From Tenacibaculum discolor (GTDB lineage: Bacteria; Bacteroidota; Bacteroidia; Flavobacteriales; Flavobacteriaceae), in assembly GCF_003664185.1 (NCBI RefSeq), contig NZ_RCCS01000004.1, positions 496,001-560,000 on the forward strand: a stretch of DNA of 64,000 bases, in the 5' to 3' direction. Position numbers and translations under genes: made by a program. Shown here piece after piece: positions 54,475-64,000 of this stretch. Position 1 is the stretch's first letter; every line of letters starts with the position of its first letter. The notes under the pieces are model-generated. The model was not told the DNA's origin. It did not search any database and worked only from the letters and a program-made list of their open reading frames with translations.

Positions 54475-56178
54475 TTATAAGGTTACTGTTTTTCCGATAC
54501 TGTTTGAATAGGTTTTATTGGTAACAGTATCAACAAAGTTCCAATCGGTTTGTATACCTGCAGCTGTTACTGTAAGTTTCATATATCCTCTTTGAGATAA
54601 ATTACCGTATTGTAAATCGTCTATCAACAAACCTAATGCAGCTTCTAAATCTGTTGCTGATGCTCCTAAGTAGGTTTCTAATCCTGGTGACGATACTGAG
54701 CTCGTAGCTACCTCTACTGCTACTTTTTCTCCAGAATTATCTTTTAAATCGCTATACCACGCATTGTGAGTATCTCCTGCTAGTACTACTACATTTTTAC
54801 TTTTAAAGCTTGCTAAAATACGTTCTCTTTCCATAAAATAGCCATCCCAAGCATCTAAGTTATATGGTAATACCGTTTCTATTCTTGCTTTTTCTTCTGC
54901 TGTTAAAGTAGGATCGTTTTGTAAAGCTCTTGTTTTAATCGTTACCAACTCTGTAATAGAGGTTTTAAATAGATTAAACGTTTCTTCACTTGCTGATCCT
55001 GTAGCAGATACTTCTGCTAATAGTTTTGCTAAGAGTGTTAATAGTTCAGCAGGAATTAACATTTTTCCCATTAAAACTTGCTGCCCTATAATTTGCCATG
55101 TACTATTGCTAGCCGCTAATTCACTTTCTAACCATCCTAATTGGGTAGTTCCTAAAAGTGTACGTTGCGGATTTAACCATGCTTGTTGAAAAGCTGCTGA
55201 ATCAAACGCTCCATTTTCACCGTAAAATGCTGAATATTCTAGCTGCTTATCTCTTCCAATAATACGCGTATCTAACATAATTAAATCTACCAAACTTCCA
55301 ATTTTCAAGTTTCTGTAAATAATTGAATTATCTACAAGATTCGTCATGTTAGGTAAGTATTCGCTGTATGCTTTTAACGCACTTTGTTTTCTTGAAGTAA
55401 AGCTTCCTTCATCTTCTTGATGGTTTTCAGCTCCGTCTTTATACGTATCGTTTGCTACTTCATGATCGTCCCAAACACAGATAAAAGGTTTTCTTCTATG
55501 TAACTCTTTTAATTGCTCGTCTGAACGATATTGACGGTAACGGGTACGATAATCATCTAACGAAATAATTTCTCCTTTAGGCTCTGGTGTTCTAAACGAA
55601 CCGTAAGTGTTCTCACCATACTCATAGATATAATCTCCTAAATGGATTACAACATCTGCATCAGATTTTTTTATCTCTTCGTATACGTTAAAGTAACCGT
55701 AAGCAAAGTTTGCACAAGATGCTACTGCTAACTTTACTTCGCTTATTGATTCGCTAAACGTTAGGGTTTCTCCTACTGGTGATGTTGCTTTATCGTCAGC
55801 ACTTACAAAACGGTAGTATAATTTTTGTCCTGCGTCTAAATCTTTAATTTCAACAGCTACAGTAAAATCTCTTGAAGCATCGGTAGTTACTTCTGCTTGA
55901 CGAACAACCTCTTTAAAGTTTTTGTCTTTTGCTATTTGCCAAATTAAGGTTGCCGAAGTTTGTTTGGTACTATAACGAGTCCAAATAATAACTTGTGAGT
56001 TTGTAGGATCAAAACTAGCAACGCCTTGCTCAAAGTTTTTCTCTGCTAAGTTATCTGGAATTGGTAATTCATCAATATCATCATCTTTACAACTAATAAA
56101 ATTAGGGACTAAAAGTAGTCCTCCAGTTGCTAATAATGAGTTTCTTAAAAAGCTTCTTCTTTTAATGTTAGTCTTCAT
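54475..56178 (-). CDS. phoD: Alkaline phosphatase D (PhoD-like), Tat-exported lipoprotein
   Basis: 567 aa. N-terminus MKTNIKRRSFLRNSLLATGG has a twin-arginine motif (RRSFLR), and a lipobox FISC (Cys near 29) follows, so Tat export and lipid anchoring are likely. A Fn3-like N-terminal domain (about 40-145) precedes the phosphatase domain: ADVVIHLGDYIYEYGEN, CVWDDHEVANDTYKDGAEN, VVLAGDTHNAWYSDL. PhoD enzymes use Ca2+/Fe3+ to hydrolyse phosphodiesters and monoesters in the periplasm. The C-terminal -C- metal motif is not analysed. Convergent with the DUF6261-like gene; monocistronic. Confidence 0.9.
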   Translation of the reverse strand: MKTNIKRRSFLRNSLLATGGLLLVPNFISCKDDDIDELPIPDNLAEKNFEQGVASFDPTNSQVIIWTRYSTKQTSATLIWQIAKDKNFKEVVRQAEVTTDASRDFTVAVEIKDLDAGQKLYYRFVSADDKATSPVGETLTFSESISEVKLAVASCANFAYGYFNVYEEIKKSDADVVIHLGDYIYEYGENTYGSFRTPEPKGEIISLDDYRTRYRQYRSDEQLKELHRRKPFICVWDDHEVANDTYKDGAENHQEDEGSFTSRKQSALKAYSEYLPNMTNLVDNSIIYRNLKIGSLVDLIMLDTRIIGRDKQLEYSAFYGENGAFDSAAFQQAWLNPQRTLLGTTQLGWLESELAASNSTWQIIGQQVLMGKMLIPAELLTLLAKLLAEVSATGSASEETFNLFKTSITELVTIKTRALQNDPTLTAEEKARIETVLPYNLDAWDGYFMERERILASFKSKNVVVLAGDTHNAWYSDLKDNSGEKVAVEVATSSVSSPGLETYLGASATDLEAALGLLIDDLQYGNLSQRGYMKLTVTAAGIQTDWNFVDTVTNKTYSNSIGKTVTL

Positions 56179-56264
56179 ACGTAAGGGTCATTTAATTTCC
56201 CTGCATAAGTACTATTTCAACATTGCTTTAACGTTAACTAACCTTTACTAAATAAATGAAGTTA

Positions 56265-57113
56265 CTACCAACCTCCAGTAGCACCGCCACCGCCAAAGCC
56301 GCCGCCGCCGAAACCTCCTCCGAAGCCACCGCCGCCGCCAAAACCTCCTGACGATCCTCCACCGAAGCTTCCTCCGCCAAAACCGCCTCTTCCTGCGTTG
56401 CTTAAAATAATGGTTTCTAAAATACCTCTTGCAACATCTGATTTCCTGTAGCCTCTTCCACCACCACGGTTTCCTCTACTACCGCTTGAAATAATGATAA
56501 AAAATACTATAAGAATGATGATAAAAATAATAAAACTAAAATCTGTTTTTTTAGATTGTTTTCTAGAACCTTTATATTCACCACTCATTACCTTAAAAAC
56601 AGCATCTACTCCACTGTTTAAACCAGCGTAATAATCGCCTTGTTTAAAGTAAGGGATAATGTCGTACTCTATAATTTGTCGAGAAACATAATCGGTTAAT
56701 AAGTGTTCGGTTCCATAACCTGTTCTGATGGTTATTTTGCGATCGTCTTTTGCCAGTAACATGAACACTCCATTATCCTGCTCTTTGCTTCCTCCTATTC
56801 CCCATTCATGCGCCCAATTAGTAGCTAAATACCCTATTTCTTCACCTTCGGTTGAGCTTATAATTGCCACCACTACTTGTGTTGAAGTAGTATCAGCATA
56901 TTTAATTAGCTTATTTTCTAAGCTTCTCTTTTGATTGGGTGATAAAAGGTTGATATAATCGTAAACACTTGTTTGAAACTTAGGGGTCTCAGGAATTTGA
57001 AACCCTTGTGAGAAAAGAGTGTGTCCGCTTAAAAATGCAATAAAAAAAAGAACAACTTTTAAGTTCTGCAACTTGTTTGTTCTTTTATATAATGACGTTA
57101 ATTTTCTTATCAT
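56265..57113 (-). CDS. TPM-domain (YgcG-like) membrane protein with Gly-rich tail
   Basis: 282 aa from the ATG at 57113 (MIRKLTSLYKRTNKLQNLKV); an upstream ATG overlapping the preceding gene is less likely, because a signal peptide ([17 protein letters not shown]) then starts too late. The TPM phosphatase-like domain (about 40-180: RSLENKLIKYADTTSTQVVV, DNGVFMLLAKDDRKITIRTG) is followed by one membrane helix (DFSFIIFIIILIVFFIIIS, near 200) and a C-terminal tail of GGFGGG repeats ending GATGGW, the usual tail of this family. Last gene of an operon with LemA and a second TPM protein, the standard partners. Confidence 0.88.
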   Translation of the reverse strand: MIRKLTSLYKRTNKLQNLKVVLFFIAFLSGHTLFSQGFQIPETPKFQTSVYDYINLLSPNQKRSLENKLIKYADTTSTQVVVAIISSTEGEEIGYLATNWAHEWGIGGSKEQDNGVFMLLAKDDRKITIRTGYGTEHLLTDYVSRQIIEYDIIPYFKQGDYYAGLNSGVDAVFKVMSGEYKGSRKQSKKTDFSFIIFIIILIVFFIIISSGSRGNRGGGRGYRKSDVARGILETIILSNAGRGGFGGGSFGGGSSGGFGGGGGFGGGFGGGGFGGGGATGGW

Positions 57114-57135
57114 GTTTCTTCCTTCTGTGAAGGTT

Positions 57136-57573
57136 TTAGCCTTTTGATATTTCATTACTTAGCTCATCTTCATCATCGGTAGTCCAAGGGAAGTGAGCCT
57201 TTAATTCTTTTCCTGCTTTCAGCACACCATCTATAATTCCTTGTTTAAAGTTTCCTTGTTTAAACTGATTTTGGATGGCTTCTTTAGTTGTTTCCCAAAA
57301 ATTTGTAGGAACAACTGCATTAATACCTTCATCACCATAAATTACAAACTTATGGTCATCAACAGCAATGTATATTAATACACCGTTTCGCTGTTGGGTA
57401 TTAAACATTTTAAGCATTTGAAATACTTCTAGTGCTCGGTCATAATGAGAAACCTCGGTAGTTTTTTCAATATGTACACGAATTTCACCAGAAGTACTTC
57501 GTTCTGCTTTCCTAATAGCTTGAACGATTTCCTCTTCTTCTTTGGCAGTAAGAAAATCTTCTACTTTAGACAT
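57136..57573 (-). CDS. TPM-domain protein
   Basis: 145 aa, no signal peptide or membrane helix (MSKVEDFLTAKEEEEIVQAI). TPM domain: STSGEIRVHIEKTTEVSHYD, NGVLIYIAVDDHKFVIYGDE, FKQGIIDGVLKAGKELKAHF. Cytosolic relative of the YgcG-like protein encoded 22 bases downstream. It is 5 bases after lemA, so co-transcribed. Confidence 0.9.
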   Translation of the reverse strand: MSKVEDFLTAKEEEEIVQAIRKAERSTSGEIRVHIEKTTEVSHYDRALEVFQMLKMFNTQQRNGVLIYIAVDDHKFVIYGDEGINAVVPTNFWETTKEAIQNQFKQGNFKQGIIDGVLKAGKELKAHFPWTTDDEDELSNEISKG

Positions 57574-57578
57574 ATTTT

Positions 57579-58175
57579 TTAGAATTTAAAATCTACATCA
57601 GGAGCATTCTCTGAACCTGCATCAGATTTGTAACGCGTCATTTCTGTTAAGTTGAACATACCTGCTAACATGTTTCCTGGAAACATTTTAATGTGCTTAT
57701 TGTAAACATTTACAGCTTCGTTGTAACGATCACGTGCTACATTAATTCTATTTTCTGTTCCTTCTAACTGACTTTGTAATTCTAAGAAGTTTTTGTTTGC
57801 TTTGATATCTGGATAACGTTCTACAGACACTAATAACTTAGATAAAGCTCCGCTTAACCCTGTTTGTGCTTGTTGAAACTGTGCCATTTTTTCTGGCGTT
57901 AAATCACCAGCATTAATATTTACTGAAGTTGCTTTTGCTCTTGCATTAATTACGTCTGTTAACGTGCTTTTTTCAAAATCGGCAGCTCCTTGTACAGTCT
58001 TTACTAAGTTACCAATTAAATCGTTTCTTCGTTGGTAAGAACTCTCTACATTAGACCATGTAGTTTTAGCATCTTCTTGGTATGTTATTGCTGTATTATA
58101 GAATCCTTTTGCCCATGAATAAATTCCAAATACTAAAACTCCTATAATAATTAAAGGCACTAACCATTTTTTCAT
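57579..58175 (-). CDS. lemA: LemA family protein
   Basis: 198 aa with one N-terminal membrane helix (KKWLVPLIIIGVLVFGIYSW). A coiled helical domain follows with the family signature WSNVESSYQRRNDLIGNLVK and ERYPDIKANKNFLELQSQLE, EGTENRINVARDRYNEAVNVY, ending near NLTEM. LemA anchors to the membrane with its helical part outside; its role is poorly known but it accompanies TPM proteins, as here. 19 bases after the MerR gene. Confidence 0.94.
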   Translation of the reverse strand: MKKWLVPLIIIGVLVFGIYSWAKGFYNTAITYQEDAKTTWSNVESSYQRRNDLIGNLVKTVQGAADFEKSTLTDVINARAKATSVNINAGDLTPEKMAQFQQAQTGLSGALSKLLVSVERYPDIKANKNFLELQSQLEGTENRINVARDRYNEAVNVYNKHIKMFPGNMLAGMFNLTEMTRYKSDAGSENAPDVDFKF

Positions 58176-58194
58176 AATTTTTGATTTTTTGTAA

Positions 58195-58524
58195 TTATAA
58201 TTGATTTTTGATTTTTATTAACTCTGCTTTTACAGTTTCTAATCTACTAATAATTTCCTGATTATTTAAGACTCCCTCTGGGTTTTTCTTTAGCTTTTGT
58301 TTTGCACCATCTAAAGTAAATCCTCTTTCTTTTACAAGGTTGTAAATAATTTTAAAGTTTTTTACGTCCTCTTGTGTAAACAATCGATCGCCTTTAGCAT
58401 TTTTTTTAGGATTGATAATTTCAAACTCTTTATCCCAAAATCGTATAAGTGAACTATTCACCCCAAAAGCTTTTGCAACTTCTCCTATTTTGTAATATCG
58501 TTTATCGGGTAAGTCTACATACAT
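58195..58524 (-). CDS. MerR-family transcriptional regulator
   Basis: 109 aa. The N-terminal winged HTH reads YYKIGEVAKAFGVNSSLIRF and WDKEFEIINPKKNAKGDRLF, typical of MerR (helix-turn-helix plus RxFxxEDV wing). A short helix for dimerisation follows and there is no effector domain. Such small MerR proteins sit upstream of lemA/M23 operons in flavobacteria. Cytosolic DNA-binding; targets unknown. Confidence 0.88.
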   Translation of the reverse strand: MYVDLPDKRYYKIGEVAKAFGVNSSLIRFWDKEFEIINPKKNAKGDRLFTQEDVKNFKIIYNLVKERGFTLDGAKQKLKKNPEGVLNNQEIISRLETVKAELIKIKNQL

Positions 58525-58545
58525 TTTTCACAGCTTGTTACGTGT

Positions 58546-59514
58546 TTAGTCATATGACTGACCTTTTTGTTGTGAAGCTTTTTGCATGGCTGCAAACTCT
58601 TCTGGAGTTAAATCTCCGTAATAATAGTAAATAGGGTTTACAGGTCTTCCGTTTTTATGCACTTCGTAGTGTAGGTGTGGTGCTGCCGAACGACCAGTGT
58701 TTCCAACATAACCTATTAAATCACCACGTTTTACTTTTTGTCCTCTTCTGGCTAAAATTTTACTCATGTGAGCATAAATGGTTTGGTATCCATATCCATG
58801 ATCTATATAAACCACTTTACCAAAAGTAGAACTTCTGTGTGCTTTTTTAACAATACCGTTTCCTGATGCAAAAATTGGTGTACCTGTTGGCGCAGTAAAA
58901 TCCATTCCGTTATGCATACGCCACGACTTTAATATAGGGTGTAAACGCATTCCATAACCTGATGCCATTCTTTTTAAATCTTGATTTTTTACAGGCTGAA
59001 TAGCAGGTATTGAAGCTAACATTTTTTCTTTTTCTTTGGCTAGCTCAACAATCTCATCCAACGATTTTGATTGTACTACCATTTGTTTTGATAAAATGTC
59101 TAACTCCTTAGTTACTTTCTTTACCATTGAACTATTATCAAAACCGTCTAAGTGCTTATATCTGTTAACACCTCCAAAACCAGCTTTTCTTTGCTCTTCT
59201 GGTATTGGACTAGCCTCAAAATATGTTCGGTAAATATTGTTATCTCTTTCTTGTAAATCGGTTAAGATTTCAGCGCTTTCTTCCATTTTTTTTGAAAGCA
59301 ACTCATAATGTAATTTTAAGTTTTCTAATTCTCTCTTTTGAGCTCGCTCTTTTGGAGACATTAAAAACTGGCTAAAACCTATAAAACCAAAAAAAGCAAT
59401 TAATAAAAAACTAAGTAGCCCAAAAAAAGTTTTCTTATACTTTTCACTTCTTTTAACCTCTATCTTTCTATATGATAAAGTGTCTGGGTCATAATAATAT
59501 TTTACTTTTGCCAT
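58546..59514 (-). CDS. M23-family metallopeptidase
   Basis: 322 aa with one N-terminal membrane helix (FFGLLSFLLIAFFGFIGFSQ, about 29-48). A coiled coil (about 50-165) precedes the LytM/M23 domain: YGMRLHPILKSWRMHNGMDF (first metal ligands), YIDHGYGYQTIYAHMSKIL and the second HxH in HLHYEVHKNGRPVNPIYYY. It cleaves peptidoglycan cross-links, or regulates such cleavage, in the periplasm. First gene of the leftward operon continuing into MerR, lemA and TPM genes; divergent from alaS. Confidence 0.93.
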   Translation of the reverse strand: MAKVKYYYDPDTLSYRKIEVKRSEKYKKTFFGLLSFLLIAFFGFIGFSQFLMSPKERAQKRELENLKLHYELLSKKMEESAEILTDLQERDNNIYRTYFEASPIPEEQRKAGFGGVNRYKHLDGFDNSSMVKKVTKELDILSKQMVVQSKSLDEIVELAKEKEKMLASIPAIQPVKNQDLKRMASGYGMRLHPILKSWRMHNGMDFTAPTGTPIFASGNGIVKKAHRSSTFGKVVYIDHGYGYQTIYAHMSKILARRGQKVKRGDLIGYVGNTGRSAAPHLHYEVHKNGRPVNPIYYYYGDLTPEEFAAMQKASQQKGQSYD

Positions 59515-59669
59515 AATGCTAAATGTACTATTTTTGTGCTTTTTAAATTAAGCATCCTTAGAGGGGATGTACAATTTGAAAACTCACAAATTTACAAAAT
59601 CTTTTAAAACTTCTTTTTATAAGCAGTTTTTTAAACATATTTTAACAAAATCCAGATACCCAGAGTTGT

Positions 59670-62285
59670 ATGAAATCTCAAGATATTAGAGCTAAATTTT
59701 TAGATTTTTTTAAATCAAAACAACACGAAATAGTTCCTTCAGCACCAATGGTGTTAAAGAACGACCCTACTTTAATGTTTACCAACGCTGGTATGGTGCC
59801 ATTTAAAGAGTTTTTCTTAGGAAACTCAACTCCTAAAAATGGTAGAGTTTCTGATAGCCAAAAGTGTTTACGTGTTTCTGGTAAACATAATGACTTGGAA
59901 GAGGTTGGTTACGATACTTACCACCACACCATGTTTGAAATGTTAGGTAACTGGAGTTTTGGTGATTACTTTAAGAAAGAAGCTATTGCTTGGGCCTGGG
60001 AATTATTAACTGAAGTTTACAAAGTAGATAAAGACATTTTGTACGTAACTGTTTTTGAAGGTGATGAAAAGGACGGTACAAAAATGGATCAAGAGGCATA
60101 CGATATTTGGAAGCAATACATTGCTGAAGATCGTATCTTAATGGGTAATAAAAAGGATAACTTCTGGGAAATGGGCGAGCAAGGTCCTTGTGGTCCGTGT
60201 TCTGAAATCCATGTAGATATTCGTTCTGCTGAAGAAAAAGCTAAGGTGGATGGAAAATCGTTAGTAAACGAAGATCACCCTCAGGTTGTTGAAATCTGGA
60301 ACTTAGTATTCATGCAATACAATCGTAAAGCAGATGGTTCTTTAGTTGAACTTCCTGCGAAACATATTGATACTGGTATGGGATTTGAGCGTTTATGTAT
60401 GGTTTTACAAGGTGTTCAATCTAATTACGATACTGATGTATTTACTCCTTTAATTCGTGAGATAGGAACAATTACTGGTGCTAAGTACGGAAAAGATGAA
60501 AAAATTGACATTGCTATTCGTGTAATTGCCGACCACGTTCGTGCTGTTGCTTTTGCTATTGCAGACGGTCAATTACCAAGTAATAATGGTGCTGGTTATG
60601 TAATACGTAGAATTTTACGTCGTGCTATTCGTTATGGTTTTACTTTCTTAAACCAGAAAGAGCCTTTTATTTATAAGTTAGTAGAAACTTTAGCATACCA
60701 AATGGGAAGTGCATTCCCTGAAATTAGAAAACAAAATACTTTAGTACACAATGTAATTAAAGAAGAAGAAACTTCTTTCTTACGTACATTAGATCAAGGG
60801 TTATTATTATTAGACCAAGTTATTGCGACTACTAATGGTAAAACTGTATCTGGTAAACGTGCTTTTGAATTATATGACACCTATGGATTCCCTTTAGATT
60901 TAACGCAGTTAATTGCTCGTGAAAAGGGGTATGAAATTAATGAAGAGGAATTTAATGCAGGTATGAAAGCTCAAAAAGAGCGTTCTCGTGCAGCTTCTGC
61001 AAGTGAAACTGGTGATTGGGTTACTTTATTAGATGATGATGTTGAAGAGTTTATCGGATATGATATATTAACTACCAATGTAAGATTAACTCGCTACAGA
61101 AAAGTTAGTACCAAAAAAGGTGGTGACCAATATCAACTGGTATTCAACATGACTCCTTTTTATCCAGAAGGTGGTGGACAGGTTGGTGACAAAGGATATA
61201 TTGAATCTCCTAATGGTGATATTATTTATGTTATTGACACCAAAAAAGAGAACAATGTTATCATTCATTTTGCTAAGAATTTACCTAAAAACTTAAACGA
61301 AACTTTTAAGGCTGTTGTAAATAAAGAACATAGAAGTTTAGCTGCTAGTAATCACTCGGCTACTCACTTATTACACCAAGCTTTACGTACTATTTTAGGA
61401 GATCATGTAGAACAAAAAGGTTCGTTGGTTAGTCCTGATTATTTACGTTTTGACTTTTCTCACTTCTCTAAAGTAGATAATGATCAATTAGAGGCTGTTG
61501 AGGAATTCGTAAATGCTCGTATTCGTGAAAATCTTCCTTTACAAGAGCAAAGGAATATACCAATGCAACAAGCTATTGACGAAGGTGCTGTAGCTTTATT
61601 TGGTGAAAAATATGGTGATAGTGTTCGTACCATTCGTTTTGGACAATCAATGGAATTATGTGGAGGTACGCACGTACAACAAACTGGTGATATTTGGTAT
61701 TTCAAAATAAAATCGGAAGGTGCTGTCGCTGCTGGAATCAGAAGGATTGAAGCAATTACTAATGTAGCTGTTGGTGATTATTTTGAAGATGTTGAGCGTA
61801 ACTACGATGCAGTAAAACAGTTATTGAAAAACCCTAAAGATGTTGCTAAATCGGTAAGTAGTTTACAAGATGAAAATACTGCTTTGAAAAAGCAAGTTGA
61901 GCAACTATTAAAGGATAAAGCTAAAAACATGAAAGGCGAACTTAAAAACCAGTTACAAGAGGTAAATGGAGTTCAGTTTTTAGCAACTAAAGTAGATTTA
62001 GATCCTAACAGCATTAAAAACTTATTATTTGAGTTAGGTGGAGAAATTAACAATTTATTTGTGGTATTTGCTACTGCCCCTTCTGCTGAAAAGGCTATGT
62101 TAACTTGTTATATTTCTAAAGAATTAGCTAATGAAAAAGGATACGATGCTGGTAAAGTTGTTAGAGAATTAGGAAAACTAATCCACGGTGGTGGTGGTGG
62201 ACAAAATTTCTTTGCAACCGCTGGTGGTAAAAACCCTGGAGGCATACCAAAAGCATTAGAGAGAGCAAAAGACTATATCGCTTAA
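59670..62285 (+). CDS. alaS: Alanine--tRNA ligase
   Basis: 871 aa, normal length. The class II catalytic core starts [20 protein letters not shown] with [15 protein letters not shown]. The editing domain has the zinc ligands [13 protein letters not shown] (HxxxH, about 565) and [11 protein letters not shown] (CxxxH). The C-terminal C-Ala domain ends with the Gly-rich [19 protein letters not shown]. It attaches alanine to tRNA-Ala and proofreads serine and glycine. Transcribed rightward from a 155-base divergent region shared with the M23 gene. Confidence 0.97.
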   Translation: MKSQDIRAKFLDFFKSKQHEIVPSAPMVLKNDPTLMFTNAGMVPFKEFFLGNSTPKNGRVSDSQKCLRVSGKHNDLEEVGYDTYHHTMFEMLGNWSFGDYFKKEAIAWAWELLTEVYKVDKDILYVTVFEGDEKDGTKMDQEAYDIWKQYIAEDRILMGNKKDNFWEMGEQGPCGPCSEIHVDIRSAEEKAKVDGKSLVNEDHPQVVEIWNLVFMQYNRKADGSLVELPAKHIDTGMGFERLCMVLQGVQSNYDTDVFTPLIREIGTITGAKYGKDEKIDIAIRVIADHVRAVAFAIADGQLPSNNGAGYVIRRILRRAIRYGFTFLNQKEPFIYKLVETLAYQMGSAFPEIRKQNTLVHNVIKEEETSFLRTLDQGLLLLDQVIATTNGKTVSGKRAFELYDTYGFPLDLTQLIAREKGYEINEEEFNAGMKAQKERSRAASASETGDWVTLLDDDVEEFIGYDILTTNVRLTRYRKVSTKKGGDQYQLVFNMTPFYPEGGGQVGDKGYIESPNGDIIYVIDTKKENNVIIHFAKNLPKNLNETFKAVVNKEHRSLAASNHSATHLLHQALRTILGDHVEQKGSLVSPDYLRFDFSHFSKVDNDQLEAVEEFVNARIRENLPLQEQRNIPMQQAIDEGAVALFGEKYGDSVRTIRFGQSMELCGGTHVQQTGDIWYFKIKSEGAVAAGIRRIEAITNVAVGDYFEDVERNYDAVKQLLKNPKDVAKSVSSLQDENTALKKQVEQLLKDKAKNMKGELKNQLQEVNGVQFLATKVDLDPNSIKNLLFELGGEINNLFVVFATAPSAEKAMLTCYISKELANEKGYDAGKVVRELGKLIHGGGGGQNFFATAGGKNPGGIPKALERAKDYIA

Positions 62286-62294
62286 TACATACTT

Positions 62295-62325
62295 AAAAAG
62301 GTTCAGAAAATTCTGAACCTTTTTT
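62295..62325. terminator. Bidirectional terminator between alaS and photolyase
   Basis: AAAAAGGTTCAGAA / TTCTGAACCTTTTTT palindrome, T runs on both strands. Confidence 0.85.
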
Positions 62326-63610
62326 ATTGCAGTGCATTTTTATATGTACTTATCGCTCGTTCTCTAGCAAACTTGTGTTCTACCATTGGTTGCGGATAGG
62401 TTAGCTCATCAAAGTCTTTTACCCACTTTCTAACATATTGTAAGTCTTTATCAAACTTTTTTAATTGAGATTCGGGGTTAAACACTCTAAAATACGGAGC
62501 TGCATCGCAACCCGTACCTGCCGCCCATTGCCAATTTCCGTTATTTGCTGACAGATCATAATCCAATAACTTTTCTGCAAAGTAAGCTTCTCCCCAACGC
62601 CAATCTATTAATAAATGTTTGCATAAAAACCCAGCAGTAATCATACGAACTCTGTTATGCATGTATCCTGTTTCATTTAACTCTCTCATTCCTGCATCTA
62701 CCATAGGATACCCTGTTTTACCTGCACACCATTTTTTAAATTCCTCCTCGTTATTCCTCCAAGGAACTGCATCGTACTTTTGTTTAAAGTTCTGGGTAAC
62801 TACTTTTGGAAAGTGATATAAAATTTGCATAAAAAACTCACGCCAAATCAGTTCACTTAAAAAAGTTTGGTTAGTTTTTAAAGCAAAACGAACCATTTTT
62901 CGAGTACTTATCAATCCGAAACGTAAATAAGGTGACAAATATGAAGTTTTATCTTCAGCAGGAAAATCTCTCTCCTCATCATACGAATCCAAATTAGATA
63001 AGTTATATGGTTTTACTTTAATTGTACTTTCTTCAAAACCTATGGAAGCTAATGATAGAAATTCAGATGAAAACTGATAAAAGTTAGCTAAGTCTATCGT
63101 AAAATCTTGCGTATCTTTCTTTTCAGAGAAGTTTTGCAACCATTTGTTTTTATAGGGTGTGAAAACTGTATATGGAGTTCCGTCATTTTTTAAAACTTCG
63201 TTTTCTTCAAAGATTACTTGATCTTTAAAAGCATTAAATCTTATTCCTTTTAATGTTAAAAAGTCAGCTATTTCCTTGTCTCTTTTAATGGCGTAAGGTT
63301 CGTAATCTTTATTTGTGTAAACCCTCTGAATCGTATATTCTTCTATAAGTTTTCTCCAAACTTCTAGAGGTTTTCCTTTTTTAATTATAAGAGATGATCG
63401 ATACTCTCTTAATTCTTTATCAAGCTTTTGTAGCGTTTGATAAATAAACGTTACACGTGCATCATTTTTAGGAAGACTTTCTAAAATATCTTTATCAAAA
63501 ATAAATAATGGTACAACTTTATTTCCTGATTGAAGCGCTTCATGCAATCCTTTGTTATCCTCTAAACGTAAATCTCGACGAAACCAAAAAATCGATACTT
63601 TATTTTCCAT
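62324..63610 (-). CDS. phr: Deoxyribodipyrimidine photolyase (cryptochrome/photolyase family)
   Basis: 428 aa, slightly short for the class I CPD photolyases (430-480). The N-terminal antenna domain begins VSIFWFRRDLRLEDNKGLHE. The C-terminal FAD domain has TSYLSPYLRFGLISTRKM, WREFFMQILYHFP, GYPMVDAGMRELNETGYMHN, DWRWGEAYFAEKLLDYDLSA and NNGNWQWAAGTGCDAAPYFR, all standard. It repairs cyclobutane dimers with visible light, or acts as a related cryptochrome. It overlaps the upstream SRPBCC gene by 11 bases, so the two form an operon. Confidence 0.93.
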   Translation of the reverse strand: MENKVSIFWFRRDLRLEDNKGLHEALQSGNKVVPLFIFDKDILESLPKNDARVTFIYQTLQKLDKELREYRSSLIIKKGKPLEVWRKLIEEYTIQRVYTNKDYEPYAIKRDKEIADFLTLKGIRFNAFKDQVIFEENEVLKNDGTPYTVFTPYKNKWLQNFSEKKDTQDFTIDLANFYQFSSEFLSLASIGFEESTIKVKPYNLSNLDSYDEERDFPAEDKTSYLSPYLRFGLISTRKMVRFALKTNQTFLSELIWREFFMQILYHFPKVVTQNFKQKYDAVPWRNNEEEFKKWCAGKTGYPMVDAGMRELNETGYMHNRVRMITAGFLCKHLLIDWRWGEAYFAEKLLDYDLSANNGNWQWAAGTGCDAAPYFRVFNPESQLKKFDKDLQYVRKWVKDFDELTYPQPMVEHKFARERAISTYKNALQ

Positions 63611-64000
63611 TAAATAATTTTTCTAACGTACTATAACGGTGTTTAAATATTCCTTTTAACTGCCTTTTTATAAAGATTGACTGGGCTATATGTCCTAAAA
63701 AACCGAAAGGTATTTTGTATGATATTTTGTCTTTCATCAATGTTTTTCCATTTGGCAACTCTTCAAACCAGTGTTCGTGATGCCACATGCTATAGGGACC
63801 AAATCGCTGTTCATCTATAAAAAAATGTTGCTCTTTTACTTGTGTAATTTCAGTAACCCAACTAGACTTAATCCCAGGTAGAATCCCTATTTTATATGTA
63901 ATTATTTGCCCTGCATACGCTTTTTTATTAACCTCAGAAGTTATTTGAAAGCCCATATGTGAAGGAGTTATTTTTTGTAAGTTTCCTGGAGAACTAAAAA
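63600..64000 (-). CDS. SRPBCC-family protein (5' end cut by window)
   Basis: The frame stays open past the ATG at 63956 to the window edge, reading FSSPGNLQKITPSHMGF, the conserved N-terminal part of the SRPBCC (START-like) ligand-binding family often annotated as cell division inhibitor. So the true start lies to the right. The rest includes IKSSWVTEITQVKEQHFFID, MWHHEHWFEELPNGKTLMKD and ends YSTLEKLFNGK. Cytosolic hydrophobic-ligand-binding fold, ligand unknown; commonly located next to photolyase, as here (11-base overlap). Confidence 0.8.
   Translation of the reverse strand, partial: FSSPGNLQKITPSHMGFQITSEVNKKAYAGQIITYKIGILPGIKSSWVTEITQVKEQHFFIDEQRFGPYSMWHHEHWFEELPNGKTLMKDKISYKIPFGFLGHIAQSIFIKRQLKGIFKHRYSTLEKLFNGK

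Overview
The window reads as chromosome from a marine Flavobacteriaceae bacterium, close to Tenacibaculum or Polaribacter. This placement is inferred from strong AT richness, TAnnTTTG promoter elements instead of E. coli boxes, type IX secretion (T9SS) client genes (PorP/SprF, type B C-terminal domain), a short Bacteroidetes-type primary sigma factor beside rpsU, and LytTR and TonB/CarboxypepD-type outer membrane proteins. No database search was possible.

Layout. 1-4584: leftward operon GNAT - rpoD - rpsU - Na+/solute symporter - M20 peptidase - alr (cut by the window edge). 5131-7594: dsbD and a secreted copy of its N-terminal domain. 7739-7811: an initiator tRNA gene. 8183-21876: a ~13.7-kb genomic island integrated in a second initiator tRNA gene. 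The island has a 17-bp att core at both ends, a tyrosine recombinase beside the reconstituted tRNA, paired GTTTACG repeats near both ends, three insertion-sequence families in various states of decay, and as cargo a T9SS adhesin - PorP/SprF - OmpA trio. 22047-37758: housekeeping and envelope genes (era, der, an outer membrane receptor-like protein, a GAF protein, an HD-PycTM protein, XdhC and MobA-like proteins, a phosphoesterase/beta-barrel fusion). 37801-41571: a leftward cluster with an M48 peptidase and two proteins sharing one unknown domain. 41664-44250: a LytTR two-component system. 46129-53275: the most unusual locus. It holds a 1139-aa protein resembling the VasX-type type VI effectors, followed by four tandem copies of a two-helix membrane protein (candidate immunity proteins), one of them split by a run of 13 G, and one lipoprotein. 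53308-53497: five 41-bp hairpin repeats. 54475-64000: phoD, a TPM/TPM/LemA/MerR/M23 operon, alaS, a photolyase and a partial SRPBCC gene.

Main results: (1) a well-delimited tRNA-fMet island whose reconstituted tRNA carries a different but still paired T stem; (2) a putative pore-forming effector with a mosaic, possibly phase-variable immunity array; (3) several unexplained structured non-coding stretches (17.5 kb, 17.8 kb, 19.2 kb and 53.3 kb).
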